Shown in pieces: positions 22,508 to 33,080 of a stretch of DNA of 64,000 nt. The stretch is from positions 2,365,503 through 2,429,502 of the forward strand of contig NC_045143.1 of assembly GCF_008831285.2 (NCBI RefSeq), written 5' to 3'. Every line of letters starts with the position of its first letter. The first letter of the stretch is position 1. The notes beneath the pieces are model-generated. The model searched no databases. It was given only the letters and a program-made list of their open reading frames with translations, and was not told the DNA's origin. This DNA comes from Nymphaea colorata. Taxonomy: Eukaryota; Streptophyta; Magnoliopsida; Nymphaeales; Nymphaeaceae. The translations under genes and the position numbers were made by a program.

Positions 22508-22598
22508 GGAGGTTCCAGGAGTTCCCTTCAAGCACTTCACTAGGAGGTCCTAGTAAAGGGCAGCCCATTGAAGTGTTTGGGGGAACTCTAGGAGCTGC
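22508..22598 (+). ncRNA. MIR395: MIR395 precursor hairpin (plus strand)
   Basis: The 3' arm, 22,568-22,588, is a 21-mer beginning TTGAAGTGTTTGGGGGAAC, matching miR395 except U for C at base 1. The 5' arm GAGTTCCCTTCAAGCACTTC (22,519-22,538) pairs with it. The stem continues outward (GTTCC with GGAGC). The terminal loop holds a smaller perfect stem CTAGGA/TCCTAG. All hallmarks of the family are present: mature on the 3' arm, short loop, 21-nt duplex. Known targets of the family are ATP sulfurylase and the sulfate transporter SULTR2;1. The nearby TATA box supports an independent transcript. Confidence 0.92.
22568..22588 (+). ncRNA. miR395: Mature miR395, 5'-U form
   Basis: The sequence is identical to canonical miR395a from base 2 to base 21, so target pairing in the seed is unchanged. 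A 5' U is favoured by AGO1 loading. Confidence 0.88.
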
Positions 22599-22679
22599 CC
22601 AACTCTATTTCCTGTGCTGTTTCGGCATATTGAGCAAAATGATATGCCTCATGAGGAAGCTACATCACCACACCTATTC

Positions 22680-22713
22680 TTTATGTGCGTGTGTGTTTGT
22701 GCATGTGTGTATA

Positions 22714-22754
<41 letters not shown>
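22680..22754. repeat. Compound (GT)n(GA)n microsatellite
   Basis: Broken GT units at about 22,687-22,728 run into GA units to about 22,754. It separates the MIR395 hairpin from its degenerate third copy and creates low-complexity open frames that should be ignored. Confidence 0.9.
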
Positions 22755-22781
22755 ATCAAAGAGAGAGAATGAAAGTGTTTT

Positions 22782-22830
22782 CATGTTGAGAGGTCCCCAA
22801 GGTTCCCTCGAACACTTCATTGAGAGGCAC
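22782..22830 (+). pseudogene. Remnant MIR395 5' arm without 3' arm
   Basis: 'catgttgagaggtcccc' and 'gttccctcgaacacttcatt' align, over about 50 bp, with the 5' arm and left flank of the intact hairpin at 22,501-22,550. The expected mature arm is missing: the following 150 bp hold no copy of GAAGTGTTTGGGGG, only 'ttgaacgtttgattt'. It looks like a decayed tandem copy of the MIR395 locus. Confidence 0.6.
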
Positions 22831-22878
22831 CTTGAACGTTTGATTTCCCATACTAAAGATGCCAGGAACGTGACATCC

Positions 22879-22961
22879 TGTTCTTGGCGTCTCAGAATCT
22901 CAAGAACTGGAAGAGCAAATGCAGTCCCAAGAGGGACCGCGTTTGCATCAACAGAGAACAG
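22879..22961. repeat. Nested inverted repeat
   Basis: The outer arms are CTGTTCT and AGAACAG. The inner arms GCAAATGCAGTCCC and GGGACCGCGTTTGC (22,915-22,946) pair over 14 bp, counting two G-U pairs, around the loop AAGA. There is no match to a microRNA family that I know. Confidence 0.5.
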
Positions 22962-25370
22962 CCCTTCCACTAAGGAGAAAATTCGCGCCGGAAAATGCAG
23001 GCCCCACTGAGTTGCAGCATATGCTGCATGTCTCTCACCGGCCTTATCTTGTAAACAGGAAAGTGATTCGTTATGGTGTGCATTTGAAATGTGTTCCGAC
23101 ATACGTATTTCTATCTTACGGTATCTTGTTTTCTTATTAGTCGCTCACGTTTGAGACTGAATAATTTTTGTTAAATTTTCTAACGTTTTTTGATCTGTTG
23201 TGCATGGTGGAATTCCTTTTGGCAAAGATAAAGTGCAGCATCTGTTCTTATCAGATTCTGGAATGCAGAAGATTTGAGCACCCGAGGGAGGAAGAACTCT
23301 TTAACGCTTGAAGATGAAGAACAAAACGGGATCGGTATCTCTTCTCTGCCGTTGTTTTCATGTGCTTGGAAAAGCTATTTTTTTATCGGGTTGGCTATAT
23401 ACTGCGACCAGCATTGTTCCAGTCTTCCAGAGGACTTGAAAGTTGAAACAGAATGCTCGTCTTCCTCGTTTCTCTTATAAACTCCTATTTGCGCTAAAGC
23501 TGTAAATATCGATGACACTAACGTACCATTTCTGTAACTTCATGTCAACTGGTAAGTGATTCTGAATTATTTTATATGCTAATAAACCAACCAGAGACGG
23601 CAAGGCCGCTTACACAGGTTTGAACCTTGTAGTCACTGTTAGATTTAACAATAACAAACATGACATCTGAGTTGTTGAACGATGTATTATAAGTTGACAC
23701 AAGGCTCAAAGCAAGTGAAAAAAGCAGCCATGCACCTTGAAGGGATAGGAGAAGGGGAGGACTTCCGCCTTTGCTCAAATGGTGGGATTAGATTCTCCCC
23801 ACCAGAAATGTTCAATAAGAAACTTTGAATCCAACTAGCAATCTACTTCAACTTCAGAGAGGAATTTACTTGCTGTATCAGACCAATGTCTGGATTCTGA
23901 GCTAAAGAAAAAAGCCACGCTTGGTTTTTTGTTTTAAACATTTGGGTTCTAATCCAATTAGGCAGTATCCTATCAGTTGAATGTGACAACAACTATGCCT
24001 ATTCTGAAACAACAGATATCTTAATTTCTTATCAACCAATGATATGTTAATAGTTTATTTCAAAAAAACAACTTAGGATTTCTTCCTTATTTGTGATTTG
24101 ATACTAATCAATTGAAGAGTCAGAATATGTTGGACATAGTTACCAATCAATGAAATACGCAAGTCGCAAAATGGAAGCAGGAAAGTAAATGTTTCGTAGA
24201 ACATTATATTTGCAAAAGTAATCGAACAAAAGATGAATCGGGAAGAAAGGAGGAAGTGTTAGAAAAGGATAGTGAGTTCAAAATCACCATGATCTGCTAA
24301 ACTTCCGACACCTTGGTTTCCATTCAAATTTAGATCCAAATTCGATGGAGAAACCATGAATTTTAGGTATGTATTCCTTTTGCTAAATACGAAGGCATGG
24401 GCAACACAGGCATGAATAAAACTGCCATCCCTAACGCTTCTAATGATTTCTGTGTCGATCTCTTGTTAGGAAATTTCAATAGCAAAACGTTCCCAAGTTT
24501 CTTACCGTGAACTGAAAACATCTGATGAAACGGTATGAGCATCTTCCGCCCAATTTACATGAGACCAGAAAATATTAACAAAAAAAAAAAAAAAATCTTC
24601 CAACGTCAGATTTGATTAAAAAGAGAAGTCCCCTTTTCTGCGGAATTTGGAATTTCAGATCAAACTTAAACTTATAGAGCTTGTTTGGATCTCGTTCACG
24701 AAATTTTAAGAACAAAAATATATGATCCACAAAAGTTCTCAAAATGAAAGGAAAATATAGAATCATTTCTATGTTTAATAAAATTTGAAAATAAAAAAAG
24801 AGAAAAAAGTCAAAATTAAAGCAAAAATTTAGTTTGACTATATAAATTTTTAAGTTTTAAAATATACCCGTACCCATATACCCATATGGTCTTACCTACG
24901 GAGCGAAATGGGAACATGGGTAGATCACATGTACCCGTTTGACTTAATGATGTATAGAGCACTGGTGTTTTAAAAACACTGTTCTACCAGTGTATCAGAA
25001 ACGCGGTGTTTGAAACAAACTTAGAAGTGTTTGGATGCAGGGTGAAAGAAATAAGAGAATAGAGAAATTTAGCGTCGGTATATTTTTGAGAGGAAACAAT
25101 TTTTCAGAGGAAGAAATTTCGCCTTGTTTGAATGCAAACTTAATTTTAGCGTGAAAAAGAATCATCTTATTTGAATTTGGGAGTGGGTGAATTTTTTTAA
25201 CCTACGAATTATGTTCCTGCATGTTTGATAAAGTTTTTCAACAAAATTTTTTGGAAGACTAATTTACAAAAGCTATTTTTCACAAAATCATAAGCTAGGC
25301 AATAAAGAGATGAAAAAGCCAGTCATGGCATCCCACCAAAAAGCAGGAGTTTTTTTTAAGCCCTACTTAG
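22962..25370. other. Intergenic, no gene recognised
   Basis: Short open frames occur on both strands with no recognisable motif. An A17 tract occurs near 24,580. Around 24,660-25,130 the DNA is A-rich with words such as 'cttgtttggat', typical of decayed element sequence. Confidence 0.45.
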
Positions 25371-25506
25371 CGGTTCTTCTTACTTCCTGCTTTCTTTCTG
25401 CATACTTTCTCTTCAAACCTCGATATTTGAAAGAGAAACGGTTCTTCTTACTTCCTGCTTTCTTTCTGCATACTTTCTCTTCAAACCTCGATATTTGAAA
25501 GAGAAA
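25371..25506. repeat. Tandem duplication, 68-bp period
   Basis: Units 25,371-25,438 and 25,439-25,506 appear identical by eye, beginning 'cggttcttcttacttcctgc'. A very recent duplication. Confidence 0.9.
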
Positions 25507-25739
25507 CTTGAAAGCAAGTATAACCAAATAATTTGCATTAGTTTCAATATATCATCCAGCAAACATGTCAAAACGCAGAATTCAACTTGAAGATCCCATA
25601 AATAACAAAGACGTTCCACGAGAGAGTGTTGAGCATAATACCAAGCTAGTTATATACGTTGTCCCTAACCTTATATGCATATCATTATGACCAATATACC
25701 CTTTAAGCAGTTAAAAAAATGTTTTTGTTTTTTTTTGTC

Positions 25740-26170
25740 CGTTCACAGTATTATCTCATTATTTCATAAATATTTTATTATTTCATAAACATTATCTCAT
25801 ACTTAAGTTTAGTGATATCTTACACATTTGTTCATTATCTCATTAATATTTATTATCTCGTAAACAATTTTTCATAATTATGTTTAGCGTCATCTCATAC
25901 ATCTGGCTATTATTTTATTATCTTATAAATCTTTTGTTATCTCATAAACCTTATCTCATACTTTTGTTTCACCATTATCTCATTATCTTATAAATTTCTT
26001 GTTATCTCATAAACATTATCTCATACTTATGTTTCACCATTATCTCATTATCTTATAAATTTCTTGTTATCTCATAAACATTATCTCATACTTATGTTTC
26101 ACCGTTATCTCTTTATCTTATAATTTTTTTGTTATCTCATAAACATTATGTTATACTTATTTGTTATTTT
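25740..26170. repeat. Minisatellite, 65-bp period
   Basis: Units contain 'ttatctcataaacattatc', 'tcatacttatgtttcacc' and 'attatcttataaatttcttg'. Clear unit starts at 25,981, 26,046 and 26,111 give a 65-bp period. Older, more diverged units extend left to about 25,740. The array is strand-biased (T/C-rich on plus). Confidence 0.8.
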
Positions 26171-26256
26171 ATATTTATTTGTTATTTTGTGCACATGCAT
26201 ATGCAATGTTTGGACATGAAAGTAAATGTACATATAAATGATATGATCTACATCCA

Positions 26257-26318
26257 ACATACGCTCATTACTACTTACATACATGGAACATACGCTCATC
26301 ACTACTTACATACATGGA
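26257..26318. repeat. Tandem duplication, 31-bp period
   Basis: Two units start at 26,257 and 26,288 with 'acatacgctcat', differing at one visible base. Confidence 0.85.
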
Positions 26319-27139
26319 GACAATGTACAAAACTCGATCTTAGCATAATATATACCACTTGTTAGTATCTAGTGAAACTTAAATTATACCTTTCACACAG
26401 AAAACACGCCTAGCAAAAGGCCAACAATGGGAGCAGAAACCTTTTATTTTCCATCTCACGAGGTTCTTCTATAATCGTTATGTAAGTAGGCTGTAATCCA
26501 ATACATTGTATTTTGTGTTGATGGTTTGAGAGAAGCAAAGTCATTCCTTTCCTCTGCCTTTAAGGTTGAAGGTTGAAGGTTGCTTAGAAACTTAGCTGGT
26601 CATTCATTGCAAAACCAATTATTGAAGCATTTTATGTTTGAACAGTAGGTCTGAAGCATTTCATAAATTTTTCTTGCAAAGAGCACATACCATTGTGGTG
26701 CAACACACAATCGGGTTCAGATCTCTAAGCAGTTCACATGCAACATATCGCCTCAAAAGGGTGTCATACGTATAAACATTAAGCTTGACTCCAAAAGATG
26801 GCTGTAGATTTTCACCGAAGTTCCGTATCGAAGTTCTGAATGCAGCAGTACATCTCCAAAGTGAATTTTATGTGAACGACCCACTTCTCACAATCATCTT
26901 ATGATGCTAACAAATATGTTTCAAGAGTAAGCAACGCCTTCTGATTTACCATTCAGATCCTCCATAGATGTCAAGCTTTTGGTTCGTCATCTTGTACGTG
27001 CGCGTGGTGTCCTTGGAATTTTTAGACCAATTTGAAATACTCTGGTGCAACAATCTCTTCTTCTTCCTTCTTCACTCTTCTTGGTTGTATGTGGATGATA
27101 CTTGAAAAAAAAGAACGCCATTCAGTGAAACCCAAGTTT
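26319..27139. other. Intergenic, nothing recognised
   Basis: No open frame with recognisable motifs and no RNA gene seen. Confidence 0.45.
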
Positions 27140-27600
27140 TGTGATGGTGAGAGGGATATCAATATATTGATTTAGATTGAATATGTGATTGAACAGTTCC
27201 AAAAAAACAGATATGGAAAAAAAATTTAATATTTAATGAAGAAATCAGATCAGATTTGGATTTAAGATATGACATTTGATTGGATTTGGATTTACATATA
27301 CATAAATATTCCATTGGATTTAGATTCCGATTCAGATTAGAGTTAGTTTTTAGATAAATATCATATATCCAATGTTCTCATATTTTGAAATCGGCACAGA
27401 ATTCAGTTCAAAATTCAGATTACGATTCATATATGAAGGCAAAAATGAGATTTAGCTTGTGAAATCAGATTTTAGATTCAGATATGACTTTCTTTTGTTC
27501 ATATTAAAATCTGAATTTAATTTCAAATATATAAATATATGAAAAAACAGACATGATTAAGAATATATCTAACTCAAATCCAATCTGCTAACATCCGAGG
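27140..27600. repeat. Dispersed AT-rich repeat, family A, copy 2
   Basis: Shares ordered motifs with copies at 1-350 and 50,985-51,380: 'gatcagatttggattta', 'tacatatacataaatatt', 'cagttcaaaattcagatt' and 'gattaagaatatatct', ending near 'aacatccg'. No coding capacity. Confidence 0.6.
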
Positions 27601-28032
27601 CAGATTGGCTTTCAATAAGTTTTGGTTTATGTATTTGGATAACAAAAACAATGTTTAAACTTTAAACATGTGGGGATGTCCAAATTATTTAATTTTTTAA
27701 ACATTTGTTTGTTAAAAATTGAGTTTCTCCAAAAACAAGTTTCGAAGGGCATACAAACATGCCTTAAAGGCCTTTTTTTTTTACAACTAAAATTCTAATA
27801 GAATCGGTAAAATAGTCTCCGACGATTTCTCCCCACTTGGAATAATAAGAAAAATTTTCACACCCTCAAATTTCACCTCATCCCTCAACGCGTAGGGCAC
27901 CGTCATGTCTGCTGCTCAACTTGGATTGAGATTTGGATCCCAAAATAATGACCCGACCCGTTTTACCCCGTTCTTATGCGACCCGATGAGGTTTCTAGAG
28001 CTTCTTAAACCTACCTTAGGCTGAAACGGTAC

Positions 28033-28154
28033 GCCTCTCTCTCTCTCTCTCTCTTTCGCGCCATCCATAAAACCTCTGCCTCCTCGTTTCCTCCATCCCG
28101 CTGTTTCTGGTCCGAAGGAAATCCGTCCGTGTCGATCTTCTCTTCAGTTCTTGG

Positions 28155-28182
<28 letters not shown>
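28033..28182. repeat. CT-rich leader of SF1 gene
   Basis: Two (CT)n tracts, 28,035-28,053 and about 28,157-28,182, flank a region just before the SF1 start codon. CT-rich leaders are common in plant housekeeping genes. No TATA box is evident. The transcript start is inferred to lie in or before this segment. Confidence 0.6.
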
Positions 28183-28186
<4 letters not shown>

Positions 28187-28190
28187 GAGC

Positions 28191-30518
28191 ATGGAGGGTC
28201 CAGTGCCTGTAGAGATGCATGTTCCGTACTCGGAAAACTCGGCCAATGGAGACGCTGCCTACCTCCAAAATCCGTCGTCACCTCCGCCAGGAAACCCTCC
28301 TCTCCCTCCGGAGGAGCCGACTTCCCCATTCCAGGCAGGGCCCTCCCCTCCCCCTCCTCCCCGCTCCCCCAACCCATACGGCCCTCCTCATGAAGGAAAC
28401 CCTAACCCTAATCTTCCTCCTGCGGACAAGCACCCCAACGCCCACCGAACCGACTTTGTGCCGCCGCCACAATCTGAATCTGCGACGGGAACAACCACCA
28501 CCACCCCGAGCGGCAACGTCGGCGGGGAAGGGTCTGGAGGCGAAGATGAGACGGCAACGAGCCGCCGCCGGCGCCGATCACGCTGGGAGCCGCAGCTGGA
28601 ATCCGAGGGCGATGGCGCTGCTTCCGGTGGCCGAAAGAGGAAGTCCCGTTGGGCGGATGACGACCCCAAACCGCTGATCCAGCTACCGGATTTCATGAAG
28701 GATCTCGCCGAGCTCGATCCCGAGGTTCAGGCCTTGAATTTGCGCCTCCTTGAGATCTCCCGCTTATTGCAGTCGGGCCTTCCGCTGGATGACCGACCGG
28801 AGGGAGCGAGATCACCGTCGCCTGAGCCGATCTACGACAACATGGGTGTTAGGATCAACACCAGGGAGTTCCGTGCCCGAGAGCGTCTTAATCGCGAGCG
28901 TCAAGAGATTATATCGCAGCTGATCAAGCGCAATCCAGCATTCAAACCGCCAGCGGATTATCGGCCGCCGAAGTTGCAGAAGAAACTCTACATCCCAATG
29001 AAGGAGTACCCGGGATACAACTTTATCGGGCTCATCATTGGCCCCAGAGGTAACACTCAGAAGCGGATGGAGAAGGAGACGGGCGCCAAGATCGTCATCC
29101 GCGGCAAGGGTTCTGTTAAGGAGGGCCGTCTGCAGCAGAAGCGTGATCTGCGCCCAGACCCGGCTGAGAACGAGGACCTCCACGTCCTAGTAGAGGCTGA
29201 GACGCAGGAGGCTCTCGATGCCGCCTCCAGCATGGTGGAGAAGCTACTCCAGCCCGTGGATGAAGTGCTGAACGAGCACAAAAGGCAACAGCTCAGGGAA
29301 TTAGCCGCGCTTAATGGGACGATTCGGGAAGATGAGTTTTGCAGGTTGTGCGGTGAGCCTGGCCACCGTCAGTATGCTTGTCCAGCAAGGATGTCTACCT
29401 TCAAGAGCGATGTTTGTTGCAAGATTTGTGGTGATGGAGGGCACCCCACTATTGATTGCCCGGTGAAGGCAACAACCGGGAAAAAAATGGACGATGAGTA
29501 TCAAAATTTCCTGGCTGAGCTCGGAGGTGGAGGGGGGCCTGGTGGATCTACCGCCTCCGGAGGAGCGACCTTGGCGATCACGGGACAAACCGGCGGAAAC
29601 CCTCCTTGGGCTAATGGTAGTTCTGCAACTAGTGCTGCTGCCACCACCGATTCTTCAGGAAAATTGGGTTTGCCCGGCGCCAAGGAGTACGATGACACAA
29701 ATCTTTACATAGGATACCTCCCTCCGAATCTGGAGGATGATGGCTTGATTCGGTTATTTGCCTCATTCGGAGATATAGTGATGGCCAAGGTGATCAAAGA
29801 TAGAGTGTCAGGGTTGAGTAAAGGATACGGGTTTGTGAAGTACTCGGACGCCAACCAGGCAGCTCAAGCGATCGCTGCCATGAATGGGTATAGATTAGAA
29901 GGCAGGGTAATAGCTGTTAGGATTGCTGGAAAGCCGCCCCAGCCACCGACCCCGACAGTGGTGGCTCCACAGCCACCTGCTGGAGCAACATTTTCGAGTG
30001 CAGATCCTAATTCCTATTCATCTTCACAGAGTTATGCTCCGCCTCCAGTTCCTCCACCACCGGTTCCTTACATGGGAGCGGTCCCTCCACCATGGGGGCC
30101 TCCAGTTCCATGGGCACCGCCGCAGCCAGTGCCTAATTATGGAATGCAGTACCCTGCAATGGGTGGCTATCCCCATGCAGCCCCAGTGCCCCCTCCTACT
30201 TCGAGTGCTGGTACCGATGCTTCACAGGGCTTCTCTTATGTGGGGATGTCAACTCCTCCAGGAGTTCAGCCAGCTTATGCACCAGGTGCTCCTCCTCCTC
30301 CTCCACCGCCACCAGGTAGTTACCCAATGTACTACGGGATGCAGCCTCCTCCACCAGTGTCAGTTCCTGCAGGTGTTGGCACAGCAGACGCATCCCAAGC
30401 TATGAGCATGCCAGTCCCATGGGCGCCTAATCCATCTTCGCAGCTTGGTTCTGCTTCTGCCGATCAAAATGCAGCTGGAGATCCTGAGTATGAGAAATTC
30501 ATGTCAGAGATGAAGTGA
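28191..30518 (+). CDS. SF1: Splicing factor SF1/branchpoint-binding protein
   Basis: Single-exon gene for 775 residues, close to the usual size of plant SF1. In order: a Pro-rich N-terminus; two Arg/Lys-SRW motifs (W132 and W154) of the kind that bind the U2AF65 UHM domain; an SF1 helical segment (about 160-260); a KH/QUA2 domain with the GLIIGPRG loop (279-286); two zinc knuckles of CX2CX4HX4C form (C384-C397 and C410-C423); an RRM (504-580) with RNP2 LYIGYL and RNP1 KGYGFVKY; and a long Pro/Ala-rich C-terminus. SF1 binds the intron branchpoint with U2AF during early spliceosome assembly in the nucleus. The RRM is a plant-specific addition. The start is the first ATG after the CT-rich leader and gives a plant-like N-terminus. 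The high GC and third-position bias contrast with the AT-rich flanks. Confidence 0.96.
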   Translation: MEGPVPVEMHVPYSENSANGDAAYLQNPSSPPPGNPPLPPEEPTSPFQAGPSPPPPPRSPNPYGPPHEGNPNPNLPPADKHPNAHRTDFVPPPQSESATGTTTTTPSGNVGGEGSGGEDETATSRRRRRSRWEPQLESEGDGAASGGRKRKSRWADDDPKPLIQLPDFMKDLAELDPEVQALNLRLLEISRLLQSGLPLDDRPEGARSPSPEPIYDNMGVRINTREFRARERLNRERQEIISQLIKRNPAFKPPADYRPPKLQKKLYIPMKEYPGYNFIGLIIGPRGNTQKRMEKETGAKIVIRGKGSVKEGRLQQKRDLRPDPAENEDLHVLVEAETQEALDAASSMVEKLLQPVDEVLNEHKRQQLRELAALNGTIREDEFCRLCGEPGHRQYACPARMSTFKSDVCCKICGDGGHPTIDCPVKATTGKKMDDEYQNFLAELGGGGGPGGSTASGGATLAITGQTGGNPPWANGSSATSAAATTDSSGKLGLPGAKEYDDTNLYIGYLPPNLEDDGLIRLFASFGDIVMAKVIKDRVSGLSKGYGFVKYSDANQAAQAIAAMNGYRLEGRVIAVRIAGKPPQPPTPTVVAPQPPAGATFSSADPNSYSSSQSYAPPPVPPPPVPYMGAVPPPWGPPVPWAPPQPVPNYGMQYPAMGGYPHAAPVPPPTSSAGTDASQGFSYVGMSTPPGVQPAYAPGAPPPPPPPPGSYPMYYGMQPPPPVSVPAGVGTADASQAMSMPVPWAPNPSSQLGSASADQNAAGDPEYEKFMSEMK

Positions 30519-32980
30519 TCTACGATTTCATTTGAGGTAAATTAATGAAAACTGATACATTTGGATTGGGTGGTTGCATCAACTAGGTGGCTAAAATCAC
30601 TAATCACAATTAGACATGAGAAACTGCACCTTTTCCAACGATAATTCATCACGTAGACATGTAAATATCTAAGTATTTGCATTCAAATGCCATATCTTCT
30701 GCTAATATCGCAGTTCAATTGTGCGGGTTTGCTTCTGGGATAGATGACCTTTACTATTTTTTGATCATGGTCAGGCTGAAATCACCAACTGCCCCGTCTC
30801 CTTCCGTTTCATTGCTCTTATTTGTCTTTTAGTTAGTTGTTAGTTTTTTTGGCAGATTTGGGTTTCATTTGGTCGAGTTGCCACATGGATCTTTTGTTAA
30901 CCTTCTCCTTCTGGTTATACTTTTATTGTTTTCGCAGGAGTGAGATTTCTTGACTTGGGACTTGTTGGAAGTTTGGGAACTTAACGTCTTAACCTTGCTC
31001 TGATGTTATGACAATTGCAGAGATTTTTGGATCAACTTGTCATATAATTGTGGTGGGAACTGGATAAGTGGTGGCAGTGGTCTCTTCACTAACAGCATAT
31101 TATGTATTCTTCTTGCTGCTTGTTTTGTTATGAGTCTGGATGTGAAGTGGTTTCTCTCTTCAACTTGATCTTTGATCAGATGCCACTTGGCAATTCTCTT
31201 ACACAGCTATCATTTCCCTTGAGCGCACAGGGACAGAATTACAATTTCGCAGCATTATTACTTATTTGTTTTCTTTTGCTTTAAGTTTAAACATTGTTGG
31301 ACCAACTTTGCTAGCATGTTATTTTGTTATTATGAACTGATATTTTAGAATGTTGGCGTGTAGTTAGTTCACATGTTTGTTAACATTCATGTGGGAACTC
31401 TTGCGCAGCTTGCTTGCTTCATCGTTATGTTGTCCAAGGAGAAGGTGAGTTCTATCTAAGATCTCTGCTTGCTGTTTGGGTACAACTCTGTCTGATGTGT
31501 TGCAGTTTTGTATTAGTTGGTCTGAGTTTGAGGATGTTAACATTCTCTATCATTTTTTTTTTAAATTATGTGAAGTCATCACCACACTGATGTCTGTCTT
31601 CAAGTTTTATCTGTTGCAGGTAAACAAGATGTACGTGGATGTTGGTCTGCTACTGGATCCTATAGATCCTAAAATTTATGCTCTTCTTCCTTTTTTTATG
31701 TTGATTCTTCCTTAAAAGAATTAACAGTTATTGCTTATCTTTGTCCTAGGTAGAAGCGATACAGTCAGTTGGCCAGTTAAGAGTGCAACACGTGAGAGTC
31801 TGAGACTATGAGAATGGATTCATGATTCAGAAACTCGTTGAAAAACAAGAATTATAAATGATGAAAAAAGGAAAGTGGAGAAAGGCTTCAGGAAATAATG
31901 CAAAGCAAAAAACCCTCACATAAATTTGAAGTGTCATCAACTGAATCAATCCCTTAAAAGTAATTTTACAATGAACATAAAAGATATATATGTAAAGTCA
32001 TATTTGCATCATACAGACACTGCAGTAGAATAACGCCAGAATGAAGGGCAAGCAGAGGAGTCCGTTCCAAAAAAGTTGACTAGTGGGTACTCCGAATTCA
32101 TTTTAAGATTTTAATATTTTGAGTGGTGGTGTGTGGCATTTTACCATCAATGACATAATATATAAGATAAGAATATATGTATCTCTCTCTCTCTCTCCCT
32201 CTCGATCTTTTCCTCTTTGGTCTTGCAATGTTAAGGGGGAGAAACCTTGTTGTTTTTTTCAACAGGCTGGAAAGCACATTGTGGATTTTTTACTGTGCTT
32301 GTCTGCTGAGTATCTTTCGTTATATTCTTATTATATGTATTAATTGAAGTACGTTACACTGCTTTTGCAGTATTCAGTTTTTTGTCTATACTTGAACATA
32401 TGAATATATGTTGTGATATCCATTGTTCTATGTAGCACCTTAGGAATGAGGATATTTTTTCATACTTTCTTAATGAAAATATAATTTCGACCATTTGATG
32501 CATTTACATGAGTACTTATCTACATGAGTTATTTATCAGAAGTATTTAGAAATATCTATGATTTTTTAAATTTATTTTAGTTATTCATGTCTGGTCCATT
32601 ATTGATTTCTTTCATTTTTCGTATACTTAAAAATTGGAATTATAGCAAATAATTATAGTTAGTGTGAAAGAAAGTTTGGATTCTATGCTTTTTCTATTTA
32701 GTATTTGAAAAATGTAAGTAATTTATGTTTTGAATATTTGCATCGGTTATGGAGGTTTATATGAAGATGATAAGATTTACTTGAGAAACTATGGCCGCAA
32801 ATGGTTTGCTTTGAAGTCTATAATACCCGTTGAATAGCTTCTGTCGTCCTTGTTCTTGATGTCATCTAGTTTACCTCTTGAATGTTGAGCATTGAGCCAC
32901 CTTGGGTGATTTTCCCCCTTCTATATGATTCAGTCGATCCATTCCAAATCATATGGCTGGGGATTATTTGCTGTGTTAGT
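30519..32980. other. SF1 3' region and intergenic
   Basis: T-rich sequence with several possible splice-like sites; it may hold a long or spliced 3' UTR of SF1, but I cannot fix its end. A CT-rich tract occurs at about 32,183-32,203. No second gene was recognised. Confidence 0.4.
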
Positions 32981-32989
32981 TAGAGGTGT

Positions 32990-33080
32990 TCACGATCTGA
33001 GTTTGAGCCTATCTGGGAGAGGTCGAGCTTGGCTTAACCCTGAGCCTGGGAGAGATCGAGTTTGGGTTAGCTAAGCATGT
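32990..33080. repeat. GAGCTTGG/GAGATCGAG-type repeat patch
   Basis: Repeated words such as 'gggagaggtcgagcttgg' and 'gggagagatcgagtttgg'. It resembles a degenerate relative of the patches near 13,600 and 14,700. Confidence 0.45.

Noticed and set aside
22674-23102. 142-codon minus-strand frame and overlapping plus-strand frame
   Set aside because: Much of it translates the (GT)(GA) microsatellite and the MIR395 remnant.
25021-25040. 'agaagtgtttggatgcag' resembling miR395
   Set aside because: Lacks the GGGGGAAC half and has no hairpin partner.
28219-30405. Additional frames inside the SF1 gene on both strands
   Set aside because: They are shadows of the GC-rich SF1 coding sequence with Pro/Ser/Arg bias only.
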